Origin: Streptomyces fulvorobeus
GTDB taxonomy: Bacteria; Actinomycetota; Actinomycetes; Streptomycetales; Streptomycetaceae
Direction: 5' to 3'
Length of the DNA stretch: 64,000 bases
Assembly (NCBI RefSeq): GCF_013167895.1
Contig: NZ_BLWC01000001.1
Location: 3,100,001 to 3,164,000 of the forward strand
Position numbers and translations under genes: made by a program. Shown piece after piece: positions 24,479 through 33,608 of this stretch; position 1 is the first letter of the stretch, and each line of letters begins with the position of its first letter. The notes beneath the pieces are model-generated. The model worked only from the letters and a program-made list of their open reading frames with translations, was not told where the DNA came from and ran no database searches.

Positions 24479-25401
24479 TTGTCCGTCTCCTCGGCCCGCG
24501 ACGCCCGCGATGCCCGCGCCGGCGCGTCGGCCTCCGGAAGGTCGTCGGAGGTGACGGACCACCAGGGGAGCACACGGTAGTGGGGCCGGGTGCTGATCTT
24601 CTCCTCGCTCCAGGGCGGTGCCGGGACGGACCGTACGGAGGAACGAACCTGGATGCGGTCGACCGTGCCGCCGTAGTCGTGCTCACTCAGGCGCAGCATC
24701 ACGATGCGCCGGACGTAGCGCTCGGAGAGGTCTCCGCGCACGCCGTTGGGACGGTTCTCGCTGTCGTGCGAGTTCAGATAGAAGTCCCAGCCGCGACGGA
24801 GCTCGTTCTGGTCGACATGGCTCGGGAGGAGACTGCCGCGTATCGCCTCGCCGTCCTCGCTGGACAGGCTCATCCAGGGGGTGGTGCGGCGGCCCTCGTC
24901 ACCCGCCACTTCGGCGCGCACGTGCACGGAGACGTTCTGCTGGAGCGGATTGGGGGCGAAGAGCTTCCAGTTCTGCTCGAACTCCGGGTACACCCACTCG
25001 TCGATCGCCTCGCCGTGCTGCTTCGTCAGGGTGTTGGACGGTGCGACGTGCAGGAACACCATGGCCAGGTGTACGGCGCCGAGTGCCCCCACGAGCGCCA
25101 GCGCCAGGGCTGCGACCACCTGGTACGGCATCGAGAGGCCGGCTATCCCCACTATGCGGGGGCCGGCGGCCCCGGGCAGGTCCTCGCCATCCGGGTAGGC
25201 ATCCGAGTCCAGCGGGTGACCGTCCTCGGCCTCGTCCGCCGTGTCCGAAGTCGCGCCTCTCCCCGCGTCCTGCTGGGGGGACGGGACCTGCGGCTCTCCG
25301 CCGTCCGGACCGCCGCTCGGCTCCTCCGGCCCGTGGCTCACCGCCTCCGGCCAGGCGGCCTTCCGCTCGCTCTCGGCACCCCCGCCGTGCTCCGCAACCA
25401 T
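24475..25401 (-). CDS. DUF5819-family membrane-anchored protein paired with the HTTM gene
   Basis: 308 residues from ATG 25401. An acidic, Pro/Gly-rich N-terminal 60 residues is followed by one span (VVAALALALVGALGAVHLAMVFL) and a large extracytoplasmic domain containing HVAPSNTLTKQHGEAIDEWVYPEFEQNWKLFAPNPLQQNVSVHVRAEV, the part I associate with DUF5819. GTG 25440 is an alternative start, but it lies inside a DnaA box. The stop overlaps the HTTM start (GTGA), so the two proteins are probably made in equal amounts and work together. Function unknown. Confidence 0.75.
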   Translation of the reverse strand: MVAEHGGGAESERKAAWPEAVSHGPEEPSGGPDGGEPQVPSPQQDAGRGATSDTADEAEDGHPLDSDAYPDGEDLPGAAGPRIVGIAGLSMPYQVVAALALALVGALGAVHLAMVFLHVAPSNTLTKQHGEAIDEWVYPEFEQNWKLFAPNPLQQNVSVHVRAEVAGDEGRRTTPWMSLSSEDGEAIRGSLLPSHVDQNELRRGWDFYLNSHDSENRPNGVRGDLSERYVRRIVMLRLSEHDYGGTVDRIQVRSSVRSVPAPPWSEEKISTRPHYRVLPWWSVTSDDLPEADAPARASRASRAEETDK

Positions 25402-25432
25402 CCCGCCCCGATCCCCGTTGATCACCACTTGG

Positions 25433-25441
25433 TTATCCACA
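25433..25441 (+). promoter_or_regulatory. DnaA box (TTATCCACA) between the DUF5819 gene and paaA
   Basis: Exact TTATCCACA, immediately followed by the TTGACA -35 of the proposed paaA promoter (25445-25450). Confidence 0.6.
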
Positions 25442-25444
25442 GGG

Positions 25445-25511
25445 TTGACACCCTACGGGCCGTCGACTCACCATTGAAGCCATTGAACCGAACGATCGGT
25501 CGGTAGGGAGT
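25445..25511 (+). promoter_or_regulatory. paaA promoter and TetR-type operator
   Basis: Consensus -35 TTGACA (25445-25450), an 18-bp spacer and a weak CACCAT -10 (25469-25474). The operator ACCGAACGATCGGTCGGT (25487-25504) lies just past the expected start of transcription and directly before the ribosome-binding site GGGAG (25506-25510). Its reverse complement shares 17 consecutive bases with the paaN site. Confidence 0.75.
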
Positions 25512-25516
25512 CCGGG

Positions 25517-26559
<1,043 letters not shown>

Positions 26560-26563
<4 letters not shown>

Positions 26564-26850
26564 GCAGCTCCATCGACTGGCCGCTGTGGGAGGTGTTCGT
26601 GCGCTCACGGCGCGGGCTGTCCCACACCCACGCGGGCAGCCTGCACGCCCCGGACGCCGAAATGGCCCTGCGCAACGCGCGCGACCTCTACACCCGCCGC
26701 TCCGAAGGCGTCTCCCTCTGGGTGGTCCCGTCGACGGCGATCACGGCCTCCTCGCCGGACGAGAAGGACTCGTTCTTCGAACCGGCCGGTGACAAGCCCT
26801 ACCGGCATCCCACGTTCTACGAGATCCCGGAAGGGGTGAAGCACCTGTGA
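26560..26850 (+). CDS. paaB: 1,2-phenylacetyl-CoA epoxidase subunit PaaB
   Basis: 96 residues with the typical PaaB pattern [51 protein letters not shown], ending [12 protein letters not shown] small structural/bridging subunit of the PaaABCE complex. ATG 26560 overlaps the paaA stop by 4 bp; its own stop overlaps paaC as GTGA. Confidence 0.95.
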
Positions 26851-27563
26851 CCGCGGCCCTCGCCCTCGGCGACGACGCGCTGGTGCTCTCCCACCGGCTG
26901 GGGGAGTGGGCAGGCCACGCCCCCGTGCTGGAAGAGGAAGTGGCACTCGCCAACATCGCCCTCGACCTGCTGGGACAGGCCCGTGTGCTGCTCTCCCTCG
27001 TCGGCGACGAGGACGAGCTGGCCTATCTACGCGAGGAGCGGGCCTTCCGCAACGTCCAGCTGGTCGAGCAGCCCAACGGCGACTTCGCGCACACCATCGC
27101 CCGGCAGCTCTTCTTCTCCGTCTACCAGCACCTGCTGTACGAGCGGCTGGCGGCCGGGGACGGCACGTTCGCGGACCTCGCGGCGAAGGCCGTCAAGGAG
27201 GTCGCCTACCACCGCGACCACGCCGAGCAGTGGACCCTGCGCCTCGGCGGCGGGACGGCGGAGAGCCACGAGCGCATGCAGCGCGGACTCGACGCGCTGT
27301 GGCGCTTCACCGGCGAACTCTTCCAGCCTGTCGAGGGCACCGGTGTCGAGAGCATCGGCGTCGACTGGCAGGCGCTCCGGGCCGAGTGGCTCGCCGCCGT
27401 GACGGATGTGGTGGAACGGGCCACCCTCACCGTCCCGACAGGCCGGCAGTCGGGGGCCTGGCAGGCCGGGGCCGGAAGGCAAGGGCTGCACACGGAGTCC
27501 TTCGGCAAGATGATCGCCGAGATGCAGCACCTGCACCGCAGCCACCCGGGGGCGTCATGGTGA
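26847..27563 (+). CDS. paaC: 1,2-phenylacetyl-CoA epoxidase structural subunit PaaC
   Basis: 238 residues, ferritin-like fold that pairs with PaaA. Conserved LSHRLGEWAGHAPVLEEEVALANIALDLLGQARVLL, RAFRNVQLVEQPNGDFAHTIARQLFFSVYQ, and KEVAYHRDHAEQWTLRLGGGT-ESHERM. GTG 26847 overlaps paaB by 4 bp; the stop overlaps paaD by 7 bp. Confidence 0.95.
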   Translation: MTAALALGDDALVLSHRLGEWAGHAPVLEEEVALANIALDLLGQARVLLSLVGDEDELAYLREERAFRNVQLVEQPNGDFAHTIARQLFFSVYQHLLYERLAAGDGTFADLAAKAVKEVAYHRDHAEQWTLRLGGGTAESHERMQRGLDALWRFTGELFQPVEGTGVESIGVDWQALRAEWLAAVTDVVERATLTVPTGRQSGAWQAGAGRQGLHTESFGKMIAEMQHLHRSHPGASW

Positions 27564-28053
27564 CCCTGACCGGCCTGGAGGCGGAGCTGTACGGGCTCGC
27601 CGGCTCCGTACCCGATCCGGAGCTTCCCGTGCTGACCCTGGAGGAGCTGGGCGTGATCCGGGGTGTCCGGATGGACGGCCCCGACAGCGTCACGGTACGG
27701 CTCACGCCGACGTACACGGGCTGCCCGGCGATCGAGGCCATGTCCGCGGACATCGAGCGGGTCCTGCACGACCGCGGGATGAGGGACGTCTCGGTGGTCA
27801 CCGTCCTCGCCCCGCGTGGTCGACGGACGACATCAGCGACGAGGGGCGGCGCAAGCTCGCGGAGTTCGGCATCGCACCCCCGCGGCCCCAGGGCGGCTCC
27901 GGCGGACCGGTGCCCCTGACCCTCGCTGTGCGCTGTCCGCACTGCGGGTCGACCGATACGGAGCTGCTGAGCCGTTTCTCCTCCACCGCGTGCAAGGCGC
28001 TGCGCCGCTGCGTGGCCTGCCGCGAACCGTTCGACCACTTCAAGGAGTTGTAG
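27557..28053 (+). pseudogene. paaD: PaaD (MIP18/DUF59-type maturation factor), frameshifted as given
   Basis: The first 85 or so residues are a normal PaaD start: LAGSVPDPELPVLTLEELGVIRGV, TYTGCPAIEAM. At about 27810-27816 (GCCCCGCG) one base is missing. In the next frame the protein continues with WSTDDISDEGRRKLAEFGIAPP and the C-terminal zinc-ribbon CPHCGSTDTELLSRFSSTACKALRRC-ACREPFDHFKEL, ending at TAG 28051-28053. Restoring one base gives 165 residues. PaaD is needed for maturation of the Fe-S/di-iron enzyme. Because every conserved segment survives, I favour a sequence error over gene decay. Confidence 0.85.
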
Positions 28054-29104
28054 ATGTTCCATCCGCTCCGGGTCAGCGCGATCGAACGGATCACGGACGA
28101 TGCGGTGGCCGTCACCTTCGCCGTGCCGCCCGAACTGCGCGAGACCTTCCGCCACACGCCGGGCCAGCACCTCAACGTGCGGTACAGCCTCGACGGCCAG
28201 GAGATCCGCCGGTCCTACTCGATCTGCGCGCCCGCCCTCGACCCACCGGCCGACCCGGTGCTCCGGGTGGGCATCCGCATGGTCGACGGCGGGCGTTCTC
28301 CACGTACGCCCTCAAGGAACTGGCCGTCGGGGACCAGGTGGAGGCGATGCCCCGATGGGCCGCTTCGTGCTCCGGCCTCGGCCGGGCTCCTTCGCCGCGA
28401 TCGTCGGCGGCAGCGGCATCACGCCGGTCCTCTCGATCGCGGGGACCTTGCTGGCCCGCGAACCCCAGGCCCGGTTCTGTCTGATCCGCAGCGACCGGAC
28501 CGCGGCCTCGACGATGTTCCTCGACGAGGTGGCCGACCTCAAGGACCGCTATCCGGCCCGCTTCCACCTGGTCACCGCGCTCTCCCGGGAGGAGCAGTCG
28601 GCCGGTCTCCCATCGGGCCGTCTGGACCGGGAGCGGCTCACCGGCCTGCTGCCGGCCCTGCTCCCCGTCACGGAGATGGACGGCTGGTTCCTCTGCGGGC
28701 CGCTCGGTCTCGTCCAGGGGGCGGACAGGGCGTTGCGGGAGCTGGGCGTCGACCGTACCCGTATCCACCAGGAGATCTTCCACGTCGAGGACGGCCCGGC
28801 CCCCGCACCTCGGATCGACGCACCCACGGACAGCACCCTCACGGCGACGCTTCACGGCCGCTCCGGGAGCTGGCCGGTGCAGGGCGCGGAATCCCTGCTG
28901 GAGACGGTGCTGCGCAGCCGCTCGGACGCCCCGTACGCCTGCAAGGGCGGGGTGTGCGGCACGTGCCGCGCCCACCTCGTCTCGGGCGAGGTGCGGATGG
29001 ACCGCAACTTCGCCCTGGAGCCGGAGGAGACGGAGGCCGGCTTCGTCCTGGCGTGCCAGTCGCATCCCCTGACCCCGGAGGTGGAGCTCGACTTCGACCG
29101 CTGA
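28054..29104 (+). pseudogene. paaE: PaaE reductase subunit, two apparent frameshifts
   Basis: The oxidoreductase that passes NADPH electrons through FAD and a 2Fe-2S centre to PaaA. ATG 28054 directly follows the paaD stop. The FAD domain (TPGQHLNVRYSL, RRSYSICAP) is in the first frame to about 28288. After loss of a base in GGCGGGCG the next frame gives AFSTYALKELAVGDQVEAMP. After a second loss in ATGCCCCG (28348-28354) the last frame gives MGRFVLRPRPGSFAAIVGGSGITPVLSI, the NAD(P) domain and the plant-type ferredoxin domain with CKGGVCGTCRAHL and a final Cys in ACQSHP. Restored length is about 350 residues, normal for PaaE. Confidence 0.85.
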
Positions 29105-29395
29105 CCGCACCCGGCCGCACCGGCCGCGCGTGGCCGCCACCTACCGCCCCGGCACCGTGAGCCCTGGCCTGTTCCCTGTTCTAGCACTGCCGCCGGACCT
29201 GCCGCCGGACCTGTCACCGGACCTGATCGCCAGACCCTGATCGCTCCGGGCGCGGGGCTCGCCCGCGCCGATCTGCTGATCCTCACGCGCGGCGCGCGAG
29301 TGCGGCGCCCGAGTGCGGCAACGGCCGGGCTCGGTCGGGTCCCGCTCTGACCAGCGCTCGCCGGGACCGGCAGCAGCACACGAAGGCACCGGGGA
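29105..29395. repeat. Non-coding gap with a 12-bp tandem repeat
   Basis: No convincing gene lies between paaE and the rhodanese gene. The only structure seen is CTGCCGCCGGAC in tandem at 29187-29198 and 29199-29210, with a third degenerate copy CTGTCACCGGAC at 29211-29222. Confidence 0.55.
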
Positions 29396-29427
29396 GGCAC
29401 TGGGCGCCCTGTCGGCCGCCCAGTGCC
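29396..29427 (-). terminator. Stem-loop terminator of the rhodanese gene
   Basis: A perfect 11-bp stem, GGCACTGGGCG (29396-29406) against CGCCCAGTGCC (29417-29427), just downstream of the leftward gene's stop at 29441. Confidence 0.75.
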
Positions 29428-29440
29428 CTCGGCTGATCAC

Positions 29441-29785
29441 TCAGAGGACGAAGGCCGGGCTCGCACCCTCCGCGACCATCGGCCGTCCGGCCTCGTCCCA
29501 CGCCTGCATACCGCCGTCGATGTTCACCGCGTCGATGCCCTGCTGGACCAGATACTTCGTCACCTGGGCCGACCGGCCCCCGACCCGGCACATCACATGG
29601 ACGCGCTGTCCGTCCTCCGCCGCCTCGGTCAGTTCACCGAAGCGGTCCACGAAGTCGCTCATCGGGATGTGAAGCGCGCCCTCGACATGCCCGGCCGCCC
29701 ACTCATCGTCCTCCCGGACGTCCAGCACGAAGCCGTCCGACGGCACTGCCGCAGCGTCCACCGAGGGCAGCGGGGCGAAATTCAT
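29441..29785 (-). CDS. Single-domain rhodanese-like sulfurtransferase
   Basis: 114 residues, one rhodanese domain: VLDVREDDEWAAGHVEGALHIPMSDFVDR (N-terminal signature), active-site loop CRVGGRS (catalytic Cys near residue 67) and a C-terminal YLVQQGIDAVNIDGGMQAW. The six-residue active loop fits sulfurtransferases using thiosulfate or persulfides. ATG 29785 has AGAAGG at 8 bp. Substrate and partner are unknown. Confidence 0.88.
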   Translation of the reverse strand: MNFAPLPSVDAAAVPSDGFVLDVREDDEWAAGHVEGALHIPMSDFVDRFGELTEAAEDGQRVHVMCRVGGRSAQVTKYLVQQGIDAVNIDGGMQAWDEAGRPMVAEGASPAFVL

Positions 29786-29830
29786 GGGTCATGCCTTCTC
29801 TCGTATGTCATGGCAGGGACACCGGAAACG

Positions 29831-30757
29831 CTACTGCACCAGGTCCGCCAGCTCGGCCTCTCGCCGGGAGACGTCGGCCAGCAGCTTCTCGCCGATGTCC
29901 TCCAGCAGCCGGTCCGGATCGTCCGGCGCCATGCGCAGCATCGAACCGATGGCGCTCTGCTCCAGCTCCTGGGCCAGGACCGTCAGCAGTTCCTTGCGAC
30001 GGCTGAGCCACTCCAGGCGGGCGTACAGCTCTTCGCTCTCGCTGTACCGGGCCTCGGGTGCGACCGGCCCCGCCTCCCACTCCTGGACCAGCTCCCGCAG
30101 CTGGGCCTCGTCGCCACGGCCGTAGGCGGCGTTCACCCGGGTGATGAACTCGTCGCGGCGCCGGCGTTCCTTCTCGTCAGGCGCCAGATCCGGGTGCGCC
30201 TTGCGTGCCAGCTCGCGATAGAGCTTGCGGGCCTCCTCGCTGGGCCTGACCCGCTTGGGGGCCGGACGGGCTGCTCGGTGAGCATCGCGGCGGCCTCGGG
30301 GACAGGCCGTCGGAGTCCATCCAGTCGTGGAACAGCTCCTCCACCCCAGGCATCGGCATGACGATCGCGCGCGCCTCCTCGGCCCTGCGCACGTCCTCCG
30401 GATCTCCTGTGCGGGAGGCATGGGCCTCAGCGATCAGCGCGTCCAGCTCGTCGAGCCGGGCGTACATGGGGCCGAGCTTCTGGTGGTGCAGCCGGGAGAA
30501 GTTCTCGACCTCGACCCGGAAGGTCTCCACCGCGATCTCGAACTCGATCAGCGCCTGCTCGGCCACCCGCACGGCCTTGGCGAGCCGCTCCTCCGGACGA
30601 GGAGGCACCACACTCTCAGCCGGGGCGCCATCGGGCCGGCTGCCCTGCGGCTCCCCCGGTCAGCGGGCTGTGCCTCCTGCCGGTCATCGTCATTCCGGGT
30701 GGTCGGCCGGTCATCGTCATTCCGGGTGGTCGGCACCCCGGCGGCTTCGTGGGTCAC
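29831..30757 (-). pseudogene. J-domain (DnaJ-like) protein gene, three apparent frameshifts
   Basis: Reading leftward from GTG 30757 the product begins VTHEAAGVPTTRNDDDR with a duplicated 9-residue unit. One base seems lost in the C-run at 30653-30657, a second at 30298-30301 and a third at 30257-30261. Restoring them gives about 309 residues: a coiled-coil-like N-terminal half (ALIEFEIAVETFRVEVENFSRLHHQKLGPMYARLDELDALIAEA), then a J-domain with the HPD motif in KAHPDLAPDEKERRRRDEF, and a helical C-terminus. A TACGCT -10 lies 6 nt before the GTG, supporting the start. Probably an HSP70 co-chaperone or a structural J-like protein. Conserved sequence on both sides of each break suggests sequence error. 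Confidence 0.7.
30680..30733. repeat. 27-bp in-frame tandem duplication
   Basis: Two exact copies (30680-30706 and 30707-30733) near the 5' end of the J-domain gene. The unit length of 27 keeps the reading frame and duplicates PTTRNDDDR. Confidence 0.9.
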
Positions 30758-30814
30758 TCGTCCAGCGTATGGCCAGGACCGGCCCCCGAGGACGGCCGGT
30801 CGCCCGGATCTCCC

Positions 30815-32275
30815 TCAGACACCGAGCTCCGCGGCTATCCTCCCCGCCGCGACGGCCCGCACCAGCTCGGCGTGGTCCGCTTCCGTCCGGTCGGCGTACG
30901 CCACGGCGAAGGAGGCCATCGCCTCGTCCAGCTCGGTGTTCTTGCCGCAGTAGGCCGCCAGCAGACGGGGATCGGCGCTGTGCGCGTGGGCGCGCGCCAG
31001 CAGCGCACCGGTCATCCGCCCGTAGTCGTCGACCTGGTCGGCCGCCAGCGCCGCCGGGTCCACACTGCCCTTGCGGTTCCTGAACTGGCGGACCTGGAAG
31101 GGCCTCCCGTCGACGTCGGCCCAGCCGAGCAGTATGTCGCTGACGACCTGCATCCGCTTCTGCCCGAGCACCACCCGGCGTCCCTCGTGTCCGGTCTCGG
31201 CCACGTCGAAGCCGACCTGCGGCAGATAGGGCGCCAACGCGGAGGGCCGAGCCTCCTTCACCTGGAGCACCAGCGGCTCACCCCGGTGATCCAGCAGCAG
31301 CACGACGTAGGACCGCGTGCCGACGCTTCCCGTGCCGACCACCCGGAACGCCACATCGTGGATGGCGTACCGGGCCAGCAGGGGCACACGGTCCTCGGAG
31401 ACCGTGCTCAGATAGCCGCCGAGCCCTGCGGCGACCGCCGCGGCCTCCTCGTCCGGCACCCGGCGCAGCACCGGCGGCGCATCGATGAAGCGGCGCCCGC
31501 CGTCCTCGCACTCCTCCGTGGATCTGGCGGCGAAACGGGCGCTCGTGTTGTTGCGCGCCTTCTCCGAGACCCGCTCCAGAGTTCCGGCGAGGTCCCGCGC
31601 GTCCGTGTGGGAGACGAGTTCCTCGTCCGCGATCGCGTTCCACGCGTCGAGTGCCGACAGCCCGGCCAGCAGTCGCATCGTCCGGCGGTACGCGCCCACC
31701 GTGTCGTACGCGCCCTTGCGGCAGGTGTCCTCGTCGGCGCCCGCCTCGCGGCCCGCGAGGACCAGTGAGGTGGCCAGCCGCTTGAGATCCCACTCCCACG
31801 GGCCGAAGACCGTCTCGTCGAAGTCGTTCAGATCGATGACGAGATTTCCCCGCGCGTCCCCGTACAGGCCGAAGTTGGCCGCGTGCGCGTCCCCGCAGAG
31901 CTGCGCGCCCACCCCGGTGACCGGCGTACCCGTGAGGTCATGGGCCATCAGGCCCGCGGAACCGCGCAGGAACGCGAACGGGGTGGCCGCCATCCGCCCC
32001 ACCCGCATCGGCGTCAGCCCCGGCACGCGGTCCCGGTTCGACTCCTCGACCGCCTGCACCGCGTCGGGCCGCCCTGGAGGGAGGACCAGCCGGCTGTGCG
32101 CGGAACGCGCCACCTTGCCTCTCAGCGCCTTGCCCGCCGCCTTCACCGAGCCGCCGGCCCCCGCCGCATCGGGCGACCCCAGGGCCACGCGCCGTGCGAA
32201 GCCCGGCACCACCGGAATGCGAGCGGCGCCCGCTCCGCCGTGCTGTTCCCGTGCAGTCGTCTCGGTCTCACCCAT
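30815..32275 (-). CDS. DUF2252 family protein
   Basis: 486 residues of the DUF2252 family, whose members have a kinase-like core pattern: LCGDAHAANFGLYGDARGNLVIDLNDFDET (about residues 145-175) resembles the HGDxxxxN...DxxD catalytic segments of APH/HipA-type kinases. Other conserved parts: RMAATPFAFLRGSAGLMAHDL, YVVLLLDHRGEPLVLQVKEARPSAL, and LARAHAHSADPRLLAAYCG. ATG 32275 follows GGGAGG at about 10 bp. The function of the family is not established; no signal peptide or membrane span is visible. Confidence 0.8.
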   Translation of the reverse strand: MGETETTAREQHGGAGAARIPVVPGFARRVALGSPDAAGAGGSVKAAGKALRGKVARSAHSRLVLPPGRPDAVQAVEESNRDRVPGLTPMRVGRMAATPFAFLRGSAGLMAHDLTGTPVTGVGAQLCGDAHAANFGLYGDARGNLVIDLNDFDETVFGPWEWDLKRLATSLVLAGREAGADEDTCRKGAYDTVGAYRRTMRLLAGLSALDAWNAIADEELVSHTDARDLAGTLERVSEKARNNTSARFAARSTEECEDGGRRFIDAPPVLRRVPDEEAAAVAAGLGGYLSTVSEDRVPLLARYAIHDVAFRVVGTGSVGTRSYVVLLLDHRGEPLVLQVKEARPSALAPYLPQVGFDVAETGHEGRRVVLGQKRMQVVSDILLGWADVDGRPFQVRQFRNRKGSVDPAALAADQVDDYGRMTGALLARAHAHSADPRLLAAYCGKNTELDEAMASFAVAYADRTEADHAELVRAVAAGRIAAELGV

Positions 32276-32358
32276 GGAACGCCGCCTCCCCCGTCTCCCG
32301 GCCGTCCACCATCAATTTCCGATGACCGTACTCCCGTTCGCCCACAAGCGTCCGACCC

Positions 32359-32367
32359 TGTGGACAA
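32359..32367 (-). promoter_or_regulatory. Intergenic DnaA box
   Basis: TGTGGACAA, the reverse complement of TTGTCCACA, in the 139-bp gap upstream of the DUF2252 gene. Confidence 0.55.
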
Positions 32368-32414
32368 GTCGTGGATCACGCGGCGCACCACGATGACCTG
32401 CGACTCCCCACCGG

Positions 32415-33512
32415 TCATACGGCGACGGTCTCCTCCATCTCCTCCTCGACGGCGACCGCACCGGCGCCGGCGACCGCACCGGCGGCGCCCACCCCGGCAC
32501 CAGCAGCACCATCGGCAGCAGCCCGCCGCCGCCACCGAGCCTCCGCCCAGCCGGCCACTCCCACGAGTGCCAGACCCGCCACGAACCACAGGGTCAGGAC
32601 GAGCAGGTGACCGCCGAGTGCGTGGCCACCGAAATACACATGGCTGCGAACCCCCTCGACGAAGCCCGCGCCGTTCCAGAACGAGTGCAGCGCACCGAAG
32701 AACCCGGGCTGCACCTCGGGCCGGAAGACGCCGCCCGAGCTGGTGAAGTTGAGCATGACGAACAGCACCATCAGGGTGAGCGTCGTCCAGCGCCTGAGGA
32801 AGGTGTGCAGGCCCACTCCGATCAGGAGAATGCCCGCCGAGTAGAGCCAGGCCATCGCCCACAGCCCGCCGAGGCCGTGCTCCACCAGGCCGAACACGGG
32901 TCCGGCGAGCGCCGCGCCGATCACGCTCACCACGAGCGAGGCCCCGACCGCCAGCGCCGCCCTCATCCGCAACGCCAGTGCCGCGCCCGCGCCACCGATC
33001 ACCGCGACCGAGGCGTACGAGCCGATGCTCACCACGACCAGCAGGAAGAAGATGCCCTGCCCCGTCGGGTCCCCGTCCGCGGACGGGGCCACGTCCGTCA
33101 CAGTGAGCGGGGCGCCCTGGCCCGCCGCCACCTCCGTGAAGACCTTCTCCACGACCACGGCGCTGGTGTCCGAGGAAGCGGTGGCCACGAGCAGTTCAGG
33201 GCTCTTCCCAGGCAGGTACGCCCCGTAACTCGCCTGAGTCCTCAGGTGATCCACGGCCGTCGCGCGGTCGGCCACCGTGCGCACGCCGAGCGCGCCGTCA
33301 CCCTTCTCCTGAAGCGTCTGCGCGAGCACCCGGGCGGTCGGCCCGGAGCCGACGACGTCCACCGGCAGGTCGTGCGGGGCCGGGGCATGGAAGGCACCCA
33401 GATACGCGAATCCCATGCCCACACACATCAGCAGCGGCGTCACGAGGTGGCTCAGTACATGCCGCAGCGCGGCGGCCGACGAGCCGGAGGCGTTGTTCGG
33501 GCCTGCGGACAT
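32415..33512 (-). CDS. Multi-spanning membrane protein, ABC-2/YhgE-like
   Basis: 365 residues: one N-terminal span (HLVTPLLMCVGMGFAYLGAFHAP), an extracytoplasmic domain of about 120 residues (DLPVDVVGSG-TARVLAQTL...), then five spans from about residue 155 on (IFFLLVVVSIGSYASVAVIGG and so on), ending in an Ala/Gly/Val/Glu-rich tail. The layout is that of ABC-2-type or YhgE/Pip-like export permeases. No ATPase gene is nearby. It is divergent from a MarR regulator whose operator-like repeats overlap its promoter, so it is probably a MarR-controlled efflux or stress protein. Confidence 0.7.
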   Translation of the reverse strand: MSAGPNNASGSSAAALRHVLSHLVTPLLMCVGMGFAYLGAFHAPAPHDLPVDVVGSGPTARVLAQTLQEKGDGALGVRTVADRATAVDHLRTQASYGAYLPGKSPELLVATASSDTSAVVVEKVFTEVAAGQGAPLTVTDVAPSADGDPTGQGIFFLLVVVSIGSYASVAVIGGAGAALALRMRAALAVGASLVVSVIGAALAGPVFGLVEHGLGGLWAMAWLYSAGILLIGVGLHTFLRRWTTLTLMVLFVMLNFTSSGGVFRPEVQPGFFGALHSFWNGAGFVEGVRSHVYFGGHALGGHLLVLTLWFVAGLALVGVAGWAEARWRRRAAADGAAGAGVGAAGAVAGAGAVAVEEEMEETVAV

Positions 33513-33530
33513 CGAAAAACAGCTCCAATG

Positions 33531-33569
33531 GTTGGCTTTTACAACTCCATTTCCGTTGTACTATACAAC
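33531..33569. promoter_or_regulatory. Paired MarR-type operators
   Basis: Two 15-bp elements, GTTGGCTTTTACAAC (33531-33545) and GTTGTACTATACAAC (33555-33569), share the form GTTG-N7-CAAC. The second has perfect GTTGTA/TACAAC arms. Their centres are 24 bp apart, close to two helical turns, in an A/T-rich stretch between divergent genes. Confidence 0.75.
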
Positions 33570-33608
33570 TGAATATCGAAGAGGGCGGAACCGGCCAAAG
33601 GCGGAGCA

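Noticed and set aside
22322..24580. A 752-codon rightward open frame over TrmH/HTTM
   Set aside because: Antisense shadow with His/Arg/Gln-rich product; the leftward frame carries the conserved SPOUT and HTTM motifs.
27557..29104. Programmed ribosomal frameshifting in paaD and paaE
   Set aside because: No slippery heptamer or stimulatory structure is apparent, three shifts in two genes are needed, and similar breaks occur in unrelated genes.
29187..29222. Start of a CRISPR array
   Set aside because: Units are 12 bp, directly adjacent and degenerate, without spacers.
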